Assembly: GCA_965238045.1 (NCBI GenBank)
Contig: CBDEGU010000012.1
Location: 2,790,001-2,854,000 of the forward strand
Origin: CBDEGU01 sp965238045
GTDB lineage: Bacteria; Acidobacteriota; Terriglobia; Bryobacterales; UBA6623
Reading direction: 5' to 3'
DNA length: 64,000 nt
Shown here: piece after piece, positions 16,100 to 26,099 of the stretch
Layout: each line of letters opens with the position of its first letter
Position numbering within the stretch: position 1 is the first letter of the stretch
Notes under the pieces: model-generated
What the model was told of the DNA's origin: nothing
The model's input: the letters and a program-made list of their open reading frames with translations, nothing else
Databases searched by the model: none
Program-made: the position numbers and the translations under genes

Positions 16100-17887
16100 A
16101 TGAAAGAAACAACCTACTGGCAGCGAACCGACTCCTTCGACGAAAAGATACGCCTTCTTCGCGCAGCCTATCGCAAGAAGGACTACCGTCTGGCGCGCTC
16201 GATCGGCGACTCGCTGCGCCACTCGATCACCCTCGATCAGCAACAGCAGGCTCCGCTCTCCGGCGACATCATCGGCCCCGAGTACGATTTGCCCGTCGCC
16301 GAGCTGCCCGCCGCTTGGCGTGACTGGGCGCGCGGCTGGTCCCACGCGCGGATTTTGGGGCTCGATGAGACGGCCAACCTCGTCCGCACCGGCGAGCCGG
16401 TCGAACTGGTCGCCGCTTTTCCCGAGGACCGCGTCCACTCACTGCGGCGCGAGGTGCGCCTGGCCCGCGTCGACGGTTCGATACTGCGTGAAGTTCGCTC
16501 CCAGGTGACCGAAGAAGTCCGGCGCGGACGGCAGCGCCACTGCCGCCTGACGTTTTTCGCCAGCGCCCCCGCACATCAGCGCTCCTACTGGATTCTCTTC
16601 TACGGCAACCCCGACGCCGAACTGCCCGGCTACCCCAGCGACCTCGAAGTGCGCGGCGAAGGCTTTCAGCTCGATTTCGAGAATGAGTACTTTCGCGGCA
16701 AGCTCTCCCAACGAATGGGCCAGCTCGAGCGCCTCACCTACAAGCGCGAGCACGGCCAAGAGCTCTTCGCCGGCGGCGAGGGACACGGTGAGCCGCCCGG
16801 CATCGACTGGGCGCACGACTACGTCACGTCGGGAAATTTCCAAAAGCTGCGCTGTACCAACTGGCCCGAGGTCCCCGACTACGAAGTCCTGCGCGGCCCT
16901 CTGTCGCTGACCGTCCGCCGCTGGGGTTTTCCCTGCTCGACCGTGCATCCTCTCTTTACGCCCGCGCGCATGAACATATTCGTCGAATACCGCTTCTATG
17001 CCGGCACGCCCTGGTTCGTGAAGGTGGGCCACATGCAGGTCATCAAGGATATCGAGATCGGCTATCTGCGCGACGACGAATGGGTCTTCTCCGGTATGTC
17101 GTTCACCGATACGGTCTGGATGGGCCCGGACGGCAAGCTCCGACAGGGCGAAGTCCCCCGCGGGGAGCGGGAGAATCTCTGGGCGGCCGGCTTCATCAAT
17201 CCGCAAACGCAAGACGCCTTCATCGGGCTCTTTCTCGAACATGAAGTCGAAAACCGCGACGATCTCAGGCACACCGGCGCGCCCCAGCTCTATTACAAGT
17301 GGCACGGCCACGTCTGGAGCCGCGCGCTCTATCACGGCGAAACCCTGAAAGCCGGGACCGTGCTGCGGCAGAAAAACGCCTACCTGACGATGCCGTTTAC
17401 GCCCGAAGGCGGTCCGCCCATGGTCGAGGGGATGCGGCAGCGGTTGCTGCATCCGCTCGCGCCCTCGGTGGCGGAGCTGCCCCCGGGCCTCAATCTGGCC
17501 GTCCCCCCGGGCCGTCTCGCCCGCCCGGGCGAGGCCGGCGACAGCCCCATCTCGAAACGGCTGTTGTGGGAAGCGCTGGCCACCTGTCAGGACGAGCAAC
17601 TCTACGCCGTGCGCCCGAGCGTCGTTGATCTCGGGCTGGTCTATGACCTGCGGGTGCGCGGCGATGTTGTCTACGTTCAGATGGCGATGCCTCATCGCGG
17701 ACGGCCCCGGCTGGGCTACTTCTCCTACGGCTCGGGCGGCAACTCGACCCCGGTACGCACCCAACTGCTGAAAGTCCCCGGCGTCGCCCGGGTCGTCGTT
17801 GAACAGACCTGGCAGCCTCCCTGGGACGCTAACCGCCTCACCGACCAAGGCCGCCGCAAGCTGGGAATTCCAGATCCGTCGGCCTGA
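16100..17887 (+). CDS. large uncharacterised protein with C-terminal DUF59/MIP18-like domain
   Basis: 595 residues, no signal peptide, so cytoplasmic. N-terminal helical part (KIRLLRAAYRKKDYRLARSI), then a long beta-rich region (about 150-460). This includes YWILFYGNPDAELPGYPSDL and a FENEYFRGKLSQRMGQLERL stretch resembling beta-sandwich domains of large carbohydrate-active proteins. The last about 110 residues (LLWEALATC, then SVVDLGLVYDLRVRGD, VPGVARVVVEQTWQPPWDAN) have the DUF59 fold signature found in SufT and in the N-terminus of Mrp. It lacks the DPE motif and the conserved Cys of that family, so it may be a binding rather than catalytic module. It lies 267 bp upstream of sufB, same strand. 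Function unknown. Confidence 0.7.
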   Translation: MKETTYWQRTDSFDEKIRLLRAAYRKKDYRLARSIGDSLRHSITLDQQQQAPLSGDIIGPEYDLPVAELPAAWRDWARGWSHARILGLDETANLVRTGEPVELVAAFPEDRVHSLRREVRLARVDGSILREVRSQVTEEVRRGRQRHCRLTFFASAPAHQRSYWILFYGNPDAELPGYPSDLEVRGEGFQLDFENEYFRGKLSQRMGQLERLTYKREHGQELFAGGEGHGEPPGIDWAHDYVTSGNFQKLRCTNWPEVPDYEVLRGPLSLTVRRWGFPCSTVHPLFTPARMNIFVEYRFYAGTPWFVKVGHMQVIKDIEIGYLRDDEWVFSGMSFTDTVWMGPDGKLRQGEVPRGERENLWAAGFINPQTQDAFIGLFLEHEVENRDDLRHTGAPQLYYKWHGHVWSRALYHGETLKAGTVLRQKNAYLTMPFTPEGGPPMVEGMRQRLLHPLAPSVAELPPGLNLAVPPGRLARPGEAGDSPISKRLLWEALATCQDEQLYAVRPSVVDLGLVYDLRVRGDVVYVQMAMPHRGRPRLGYFSYGSGGNSTPVRTQLLKVPGVARVVVEQTWQPPWDANRLTDQGRRKLGIPDPSA

Positions 17888-17999
17888 GCGTGGCCTGAGC
17901 GGCGCCTCGTCCGAAGATGTATCCGCCACGGTCCTAAGCGAATCCCAACGCGAATCTCGCCGCTGAGATCCGCGGCCCTGGCCACGGCGCTCTTCAATG

Positions 18000-18060
18000 T
18001 TGACACAGAAGTATAGTATTGATATTGTGAGATCTAGCAATCCATACTAATTGGTATAGT
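18000..18060 (+). promoter_or_regulatory. suf operon promoter and candidate Rrf2/SufR-type operator
   Basis: TTGACA (18000-18005), 17 bp, TATTGT (18023-18028) form a near-consensus promoter in an AT-rich island. Just downstream, 18044-18057 reads ATACTAATTGGTAT, a 12/14 imperfect palindrome placed where a repressor would block transcription. The operon encodes an Rrf2-family regulator with three candidate cluster cysteines, so autoregulation by Fe-S status is likely but inferred. About 120 nt of leader follows, containing GGGG...CCCC arms (18081-18098). Confidence 0.6.
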
Positions 18061-18154
18061 TTCCAAATCCAGCTCGCCGAGGGGTGACTATACTCCCCGC
18101 GGTCATGCGATCTGCTCTAGCCATTGCGGCTTTCAGAGTCTTCAAGGAGTTCCG

Positions 18155-19603
<1,449 letters not shown>

Positions 19604-19665
19604 TACGCCAGCGGGCAGCGGGGGCGGGCTGGCATACCAACACCAGGAACGGTAGCGGAAAAGAC

Positions 19666-20433
<768 letters not shown>

Positions 20434-20452
20434 GACGCAAGAACGGCCAGTC

Positions 20453-21817
20453 ATGGTAGCCACGACGGAAAAGATGAGCACCTACCTCGAGATTTTCGAG
20501 CAGGCGGCCGGGCGGCGTACCGGCGAGCCCGGCTGGCTGAGTGAACGGCGAGCGAGTGCGCTGGCGAAATTCGCCAGCCTGGGTTTGCCGACCCTGAAGC
20601 AAGAAGAGTATCGCTATACCGATTTGAGCGTCCTCGCGGAAACGGACTTTCGCGCGGCGCCGGATGCCGCGGCGGCGGTCTCGCTCGACGACCTGGCGCC
20701 ATGGCTCTTCGACGAGATCACCGAGATCACCGGCGCGCGGCTGGTTTTCGTCGATGGACGATACGCGCCGCATCTCTCCCGCGGCGAGGACAGCGGCGAA
20801 GGCGTGATCGTGCAAAGCCTCTCCGAAGCCCTCCGCTCGAATGCCGGGGAAGTCGAGATGGCCCTGGACCGCCGCACGGCCGAGAGCGGTCAAGTGCTGG
20901 CCGAGCTGAACACGGCTCTGTTCGGCGACGGCGCGCTGGTGCGAATCCCTGACCGGGTGATAGCGAGCAAGCCGGTGCATCTGCTGTTCCTCTCCTCGGC
21001 GCGGGAGCCCGATACCCTCTCCCATCCGCGAGTGCTCATTCTTGCGGGCCGCGACAGCGAGGCGAGCGTGATTGAGACGCATGCCGGTCTCGGTGACGGT
21101 AACGGAGACCAAAGATATTGGTCGAATGGCGTCACTGAAATTGTCGCCGCCGCCAACGCCCGGGTCGATCACTATCGTTTGCAGCAGGAGGGTCCGCAAG
21201 CGATTCATACAAGCCTGATCGAAATGCGGCAAGAACGTGACAGCAATGTCACGACGCACTCGATTGCGCAGGGCGGCTTGCTCGTGCGCAACGATATCGA
21301 GGCCGTGCTCGACGGCGAAGGCTGCGAATCAACGATGAACGGCCTCTACGCCATCAACGGCCGCCAGCATGTCGACAACCGCACCTGCATCGATCACCGC
21401 CAGCCCCATTGCAGCAGTCATCAGCTCTACAAGGGAGTGCTCGACGGATACTCGCGGGGCGTATTCAACGGCAAGATCATCGTCCGCGAGGGCGCTCAGA
21501 AGACCGATGCTTTCCAAAGCAACAAGAACCTCCTGCTGTCGAATCACGCCGAGGTCGACACGAAACCGCAGCTCGTCATTGACGCCAACGACGTGAAGTG
21601 TTCGCACGGAGCCACCATAGGACAAATCGACGAGGACGCGGTCTTCTATCTGCGGGCGCGCGGCATCGGCGAAGCGGACGCCCGCGGCTTGCTCACCTAT
21701 GCCTTCGCGGCGGACGGTCTCGAGAAAATTCGCTTCGGCGCGATTCGCGAACGATTCGAGGGGCAACTGATGAGCTGGCTTGTCAACGGCAAGCAGTCTC
21801 AGGGAGGCGGGGAGTAA
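20453..21817 (+). CDS. sufD: Fe-S cluster assembly protein SufD
   Basis: SufB-homologous scaffold partner. 454 residues. Typical N-terminal region (LPTLKQEEYRYTDLSVL), beta-helix core, and C-terminal motif DNRTCIDHRQPHCSSHQLYKG...F.GKIIV, then KCSHGATIGQIDEDAVFYL, ARGLLTYAF. The ATG at 20453 places the start just after sufC's stop; an upstream in-frame start would lie inside sufC. An alternative ATG at 20474 would trim seven residues. Its product with SufB and SufC forms the SufBC2D complex. Confidence 0.96.
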   Translation: MVATTEKMSTYLEIFEQAAGRRTGEPGWLSERRASALAKFASLGLPTLKQEEYRYTDLSVLAETDFRAAPDAAAAVSLDDLAPWLFDEITEITGARLVFVDGRYAPHLSRGEDSGEGVIVQSLSEALRSNAGEVEMALDRRTAESGQVLAELNTALFGDGALVRIPDRVIASKPVHLLFLSSAREPDTLSHPRVLILAGRDSEASVIETHAGLGDGNGDQRYWSNGVTEIVAAANARVDHYRLQQEGPQAIHTSLIEMRQERDSNVTTHSIAQGGLLVRNDIEAVLDGEGCESTMNGLYAINGRQHVDNRTCIDHRQPHCSSHQLYKGVLDGYSRGVFNGKIIVREGAQKTDAFQSNKNLLLSNHAEVDTKPQLVIDANDVKCSHGATIGQIDEDAVFYLRARGIGEADARGLLTYAFAADGLEKIRFGAIRERFEGQLMSWLVNGKQSQGGGE

Positions 21818-21820
21818 GCC

Positions 21821-23104
21821 ATGACAACGCAATCCACGCCAGCGGAAGGGACGGCCTCTGGAACCGCGGTCGCCGCCGGTCTCTCGGCCCAAGATGTGGA
21901 AACGCTGCGGCAAGATTTCCCTATCCTGCATCAGAAGGTTCACGGTAAGCCGCTGGTCTATCTCGACAACGCCGCCACGACACAGAAGCCGCAAGCGGTG
22001 ATCGATGCGCTGACCAGCTATTACACCCGCGACAACGCGAATATCCATCGCGGCGTTCATGAACTGAGTCAGCGCGCGACCAATGCCTACGAAGACGCCC
22101 GGCTCGATGTGCGGCGCTACCTCGGGGCGGCCGAGAACAGCGAGATCATCTATACGCGCGGCACGACCGAGGCGATCAATCTGGTGGCGTCGAGCTGGGG
22201 CCGCGCCCATGTCGGCGCCGGTGACGAAGTCATCATCTCGACCATGGAGCACCACTCGAACATCGTCCCCTGGCAGAGTCTTTGCCAGGAGAAAGCCGCT
22301 CATTTGCGGGTTGTGCCGATCAACGACAGCGGCGAGTTCCTGTTCGACGAATACGAGAAGCTGCTCTCCGGGCGCACGCGCATCGTAGCGGTAAACCATG
22401 TGTCCAACGCGCTCGGAAGCATCAACCCGGTGCGGGAGATCATCGCGGCCGCGCACGGGCGCGGGGCGGCCGTCCTCATTGACGGCGCCCAGGCCGTGGC
22501 GCACATGAAAGTGGATGTGCAAGAGCTAGGCTGCGAGTTCTACGCCTTTTCGAGCCACAAGCTGTTCGGGCCGACAGGCGTCGGCATACTCTACGGCAAG
22601 CGGGAAGTGCTCGAACAGATGCAGCCCTATCAGGGCGGCGGCGACATGATCAAGTCGGTCACCTTCGAGGAAACGATCTTCAACGATCTGCCCTACAAGT
22701 TCGAGGCCGGCACGCCGAATATCGCCGGGGCAATCGGCCTCGGGGCGGCCATTCGATACGTCAACGGCGTCGGACTGGACCGCATCGCCGCCTGGGAGCA
22801 AGAACTGCTCGACCAGGCCACCGAAAGAATCAGCGGTATCGAGGGCGTACGGCTGATAGGAACCGCCCGCCGGAAAGCCAGCGTGCTGTCGTTCGTCATT
22901 GATGGCATCCACCCGCATGACGTGGGAACGATTCTCGACAGCGAAGGCGTCGCCGTGCGCGCCGGACACCACTGCGCCCAGCCGGTGATGGACCGCTTCA
23001 ACGTTCCGGCGACGACCCGCGCCTCCTTCGCCTTCTACAACACGAGCGCGGACATCGCCGCTCTGGAAGCGGCCGTGCGGCGTGCCAAGGAGATCTTCGG
23101 CTGA
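21821..23104 (+). CDS. sufS: cysteine desulfurase SufS
   Basis: PLP-dependent group II cysteine desulfurase, Cys to Ala plus a persulfide on the enzyme, passed to SufU. The PLP lysine is about Lys247 (SSHKLFGPTGVG) and the persulfide cysteine about Cys385 (RAGHHCAQPVM), both intact; the TMEHHSNIVPW segment is the cofactor-stacking His. 427 residues, slightly longer than usual because of an Ala/Gly-rich N-terminal extension. It starts 3 nt after the sufD stop with a GGAGG site in the sufD tail. The stop overlaps the sufU start (TGATG). Confidence 0.97.
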   Translation: MTTQSTPAEGTASGTAVAAGLSAQDVETLRQDFPILHQKVHGKPLVYLDNAATTQKPQAVIDALTSYYTRDNANIHRGVHELSQRATNAYEDARLDVRRYLGAAENSEIIYTRGTTEAINLVASSWGRAHVGAGDEVIISTMEHHSNIVPWQSLCQEKAAHLRVVPINDSGEFLFDEYEKLLSGRTRIVAVNHVSNALGSINPVREIIAAAHGRGAAVLIDGAQAVAHMKVDVQELGCEFYAFSSHKLFGPTGVGILYGKREVLEQMQPYQGGGDMIKSVTFEETIFNDLPYKFEAGTPNIAGAIGLGAAIRYVNGVGLDRIAAWEQELLDQATERISGIEGVRLIGTARRKASVLSFVIDGIHPHDVGTILDSEGVAVRAGHHCAQPVMDRFNVPATTRASFAFYNTSADIAALEAAVRRAKEIFG

Positions 23105-23556
23105 TGCTGCAATTGCGCGACCTCTATCAAGAGCTGATCGTCGATCACAGTAAGAACCCCCGCAACTTTGGCTCGATCAACGACGCCGACCGGACGGCCA
23201 GGGGTTTCAATCCGCTCTGCGGCGACAAGCTAAAGCTATTCTTGAAACTCAATGGCGATGTGATCGACGATGTTCGGTTCGAGGGTTCGGGATGCGCGAT
23301 CTCGACGGCCTCGGCTTCGATCATGTGCCAGACCATCAAAGGCCAGACACTGGCGCAGGCCGAGGCCCTGTTTGAAACGTTTCACTTCATGCTGACCGGG
23401 CCGAAGGGTCCGCAACAGGCGCGGGAGCATCTGGGCAAGCTGGCCGTCTTCGCCGGGGTGAGCGACTATCCGGCGCGCGTGAAATGCGCCACGCTGGCCT
23501 GGCACACACTCAGGAGTGCGTTGTCGAACGCAGGGGACGCGGTAAGCACGGAGTAG
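23104..23556 (+). CDS. sufU: SufU-type sulfur transfer/scaffold protein
   Basis: Zinc-containing sulfurtransferase that accepts persulfide from SufS, as in Gram-positive SUF systems. Conserved ligands Cys39-x-Asp41 (PLCGDK), Cys64 (GSGCAIS) and Cys128 (RVKCATLAW). The insertion between the last two cysteines (about 99-126) marks it as SufU rather than IscU. 150 residues. It overlaps sufS by 1 nt. SufU instead of SufE in a diderm genome fits the sufBCDSU arrangement known from several non-proteobacterial phyla. Confidence 0.94.
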   Translation: MLQLRDLYQELIVDHSKNPRNFGSINDADRTARGFNPLCGDKLKLFLKLNGDVIDDVRFEGSGCAISTASASIMCQTIKGQTLAQAEALFETFHFMLTGPKGPQQAREHLGKLAVFAGVSDYPARVKCATLAWHTLRSALSNAGDAVSTE

Positions 23557-23571
23557 CGGGACGAGAGGCGG

Positions 23572-24012
23572 ATGATGTTCGAGAAGATTTGGAAACAGAC
23601 GACGAAGGACGATTCCATGGTTGAAAGTCCCCCGGCGCCGGAAGTCGAACCGCAAGCGGGCACGGCTGGACCCGCCTCCGGCGGGCCCGCACCGGCTCCA
23701 GCCCCTTCGGGGACCTTGGAAGAACGGGCCGTAGCTGCCATCAAGGAGTGTTACGACCCGGAGATCCCGGTCAATATCCATGATCTCGGTTTGATCTATG
23801 GCGTCGACATTTCCCCTGAGGGGCACGTAAAGGTCACCATGACACTCACTGCCCCGAATTGCCCAGCGGCGCAGTCTCTGCCTCTGGACGTGCAATGTCG
23901 TGTCGAAGCCGTCGAGGGCGTGAAGTCGGTCGAGGTGGAAGTTGTGTTCGACCCGCCGTGGACACCCGATAAGATGAACGACGCGGCGAAACTGGCCATG
24001 AATATTTTGTAA
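23572..24012 (+). CDS. sufT: SufT-type DUF59 Fe-S assembly factor
   Basis: MIP18/DUF59 protein helping Fe-S maturation. After a low-complexity Ala/Pro/Gly stretch (about 20-46), the DUF59 core runs from about 49: YDPEIPVNIHDLGLIYGVDI, TMTLTAPNCPAAQSLP with the conserved Cys97, and VVFDPPWTPDKM. 146 residues including the disordered N-terminus. Start ATG-ATG at 23572/23575 after GAGAGGCGG. Of the three DUF59-type domains in this region, this is the canonical one. Confidence 0.93.
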   Translation: MMFEKIWKQTTKDDSMVESPPAPEVEPQAGTAGPASGGPAPAPAPSGTLEERAVAAIKECYDPEIPVNIHDLGLIYGVDISPEGHVKVTMTLTAPNCPAAQSLPLDVQCRVEAVEGVKSVEVEVVFDPPWTPDKMNDAAKLAMNIL

Positions 24013-24042
24013 GCGCGGCCATATCTGACAGGGCGGTGATCC

Positions 24043-24555
24043 ATGCACTTTAGCGCACAAGAAGAATACGGTCTGCGGTGTCTGCTGCGGCTGGCGCTCG
24101 CCGCTCCCGACCAGAGCAGGACCATCAACGAAATTAGCCGGGCCGAGGGAATCTCGATTCCCTACACCGCCAAGATGATGCGAATTCTGCGTTCCGGTGG
24201 GTTGGTCAAGAGTGTTCGCGGCCAGGCCGGCGGCTACCGTCTGGCGCGCCCCGCCGACCAGATTAGCGTCACCCAGGCACTGGCTGCGCTGGGAAGTCCC
24301 CTGTTTGAAGGGGAGTTCTGTGACAAGCACAGCGGCCAGGAGGATGTCTGTACGCATTCGATCAACTGTTCCATTCGGTCGCTGTGGCGCGGCGTGCAAC
24401 TCGTGGTGGATAAGCTGCTGAGCCGCACGACGATCCGGGATCTGGCCCGTGAAGAAAAGCAAATGGACGTCTTTGTCAGCGATCTGGTTGTGCTCGCCTC
24501 CATCGCGGATACGGGGGAAGGACTAAGACGCGGCGGGCTCGGACAGGAAAATTAG
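24043..24555 (+). CDS. Rrf2-family transcriptional regulator (SufR/IscR-like)
   Basis: Winged-helix Rrf2 repressor: MHFSAQEEYGLRCLLRLA, recognition helix region IPYTAKMMRILRSGGLV, wing KSVRGQAGGYRLAR. Three candidate cluster ligands at Cys93, Cys103 and Cys109 (C-x9-C-x5-C; IscR has C-x5-C-x5-C). It probably binds a [2Fe-2S] cluster and senses Fe-S supply. About 170 residues with a longer C-terminal tail than IscR. It sits inside the operon it presumably controls, between sufT and mrp; the likely target is the ATACTAATTGGTAT palindrome before sufB. Confidence 0.9.
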   Translation: MHFSAQEEYGLRCLLRLALAAPDQSRTINEISRAEGISIPYTAKMMRILRSGGLVKSVRGQAGGYRLARPADQISVTQALAALGSPLFEGEFCDKHSGQEDVCTHSINCSIRSLWRGVQLVVDKLLSRTTIRDLAREEKQMDVFVSDLVVLASIADTGEGLRRGGLGQEN

Positions 24556-24566
24556 GAATCACGGCA

Positions 24567-25643
24567 ATGGTGAATCAAGAAACAGTGCAAGACGCCCTGC
24601 GCGTCGTGATCGATCCCGATTTGGGGCGCGATATCGTCTCGCTCGGATTCATTAAGAATCTAAAAGTTCACGAAAACCGGGTCGCCTTCACCCTTCAGCT
24701 AACGACGCCGGCGTGTCCGGTGAAGGACCAGTTGAAGCAGCAGGCCGAGGACGCCGTCAAGGCACTGCCCGGCATCGAGGCGGTCGAAGTCCGCATGACG
24801 GCCGAGGTACGTCCCAACCCCAGCGCCACCGGCAAGGCGATGATTCCCGGTGTGAAAAATATCATTCCGATCGCCTCGGGCAAGGGCGGCGTCGGCAAGT
24901 CCACGGTCTCGGCCAATCTGGCCGTCGTGTTACAGCGAGAGGGCGCCAGCGTCGGCCTGCTCGATGCCGATGTCTACGGTCCCAGCATCCCCACCATCAT
25001 GGGCACGACCGAGCTGCCCAAGCCGGGCCCGGGCAAGATCCAGCCGGTATTAGCCCATGGCGTACCGGTGATTTCTTCTGGCTTCTTCATTCAGCCTGGG
25101 CAGGCCGTTGTCTGGCGCGGGCCGATGCTCTCGAAGATGGTCGAGCAGTTGATCGGTGGCGTGGATTGGGGCGAACTGGACTATCTGATCATCGATCTGC
25201 CGCCCGGCACCGGCGACGTCCAATTGACGCTTTGCCAGAAGATACCGCTGACCGGCGCCGTGATCGTCACTACTCCGCAGCCGGTGGCGGTCAACGTCGC
25301 CGAAAAAGCGGTCGTGATGTTTAACCAGCTCAAGACACCCGTGCTGGGCGTGGTCGAGAATATGAGCTATTGGGAGTCGCCTAAGACCGGCGAACGGGAA
25401 TATATCTTCGGCTCGGGCGGAGCCGACGAGTTGTCCAAGAAATGGGACTTCCCGGTGCTCGGCAAGATTCCGCTGGCGACGAGCGTCCGGGAGACCTCCG
25501 ACAGCGGCCGGCCGATTGTCATCGAGGAGCCGGAATCACCCGCCGCCATCGCTTTCGTCGAAATGGCCAAGGCGCTCGCCGCGAGAGTGAGCATCCGTAA
25601 CCTGCAGGAAGAAGCCGAAGGACTCGTCAAAATCACCTTCTGA
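24567..25643 (+). CDS. mrp: Mrp/ApbC-family P-loop Fe-S carrier ATPase
   Basis: Fe-S cluster carrier of the Mrp/NBP35 family. N-terminal DUF59 domain (about 1-85, VIDPDLGRDIVSLGFIKNL, Cys50), then the NTPase with deviant Walker A SGKGGVGKST (about 104-113), DADVYGPSIP, and YLIIDLPPGTGD. The CxxC usually found near residue 270 is absent here: the equivalent segment reads SYWESPKTGEREYIFG. Some lineages are known to lack it. 358 residues. It starts 11 nt after the regulator gene and belongs to the suf operon by position. Confidence 0.92.
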   Translation: MVNQETVQDALRVVIDPDLGRDIVSLGFIKNLKVHENRVAFTLQLTTPACPVKDQLKQQAEDAVKALPGIEAVEVRMTAEVRPNPSATGKAMIPGVKNIIPIASGKGGVGKSTVSANLAVVLQREGASVGLLDADVYGPSIPTIMGTTELPKPGPGKIQPVLAHGVPVISSGFFIQPGQAVVWRGPMLSKMVEQLIGGVDWGELDYLIIDLPPGTGDVQLTLCQKIPLTGAVIVTTPQPVAVNVAEKAVVMFNQLKTPVLGVVENMSYWESPKTGEREYIFGSGGADELSKKWDFPVLGKIPLATSVRETSDSGRPIVIEEPESPAAIAFVEMAKALAARVSIRNLQEEAEGLVKITF

Positions 25644-25656
25644 GCTGCGAGCGAGG

Positions 25657-26022
25657 ATGCTAGCCCAGTCCAGCAAGAGTATGACTACGAAATCCGAGGC
25701 CCCCCGTCCAGTCGAAATCGGCCGGGCGAACCAGCACGACATCAAGATCCTCTGGAAGGACGGCCCGGAGGTTGTCTATCCGGCCCGGCTGCTGCGGCTC
25801 CAGTGCCCCTGCGCGCACTGCGTCGATGAACTAACAGGCCGGCATCTGCTGCAAGAATCTGTGATCGCCGAAGACGTTCACCCGGTGGGAATCGACCCCG
25901 TTGGCCGCTACGCCATTCAGATCTTCTGGAGCGACGGCCATCGGACCGGCCTCTACACCTGGGAGCGGCTTTTCGGACTGATCGCCATGATTCCATTGCG
26001 CGAAGACGAAACCAAGGGCTGA
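25657..26022 (+). CDS. DUF971-domain protein
   Basis: 121 residues (ATG 25681 would give 113). DUF971/gamma-butyrobetaine hydroxylase N-terminal-like beta domain: IKILWKDGPEVVYPARLLRL, CPCAHCVDELTG (possible metal site, CxCxxC), then YAIQIFWSDGHRTGLYTWERL. These small proteins are often encoded with Mrp and Fe-S genes; the cysteine motif suggests metal or cluster binding. Only 13 bp after mrp, so probably the last gene of the operon. Confidence 0.85.
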   Translation: MLAQSSKSMTTKSEAPRPVEIGRANQHDIKILWKDGPEVVYPARLLRLQCPCAHCVDELTGRHLLQESVIAEDVHPVGIDPVGRYAIQIFWSDGHRTGLYTWERLFGLIAMIPLREDETKG

Positions 26023-26099
26023 GCCAGGCCGCCCTGCAGTGTTTCTCCCCCGATTCTCTCCGCAAAAATGGGCTAGGCTGGTACCGGGAGTCAAAGCCA

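Noticed and set aside
16439..18040. Long minus-strand open frame (about 533 codons)
   Set aside because: Antisense to the DUF59-fusion gene; high GC makes long antisense frames common. No recognisable motifs.
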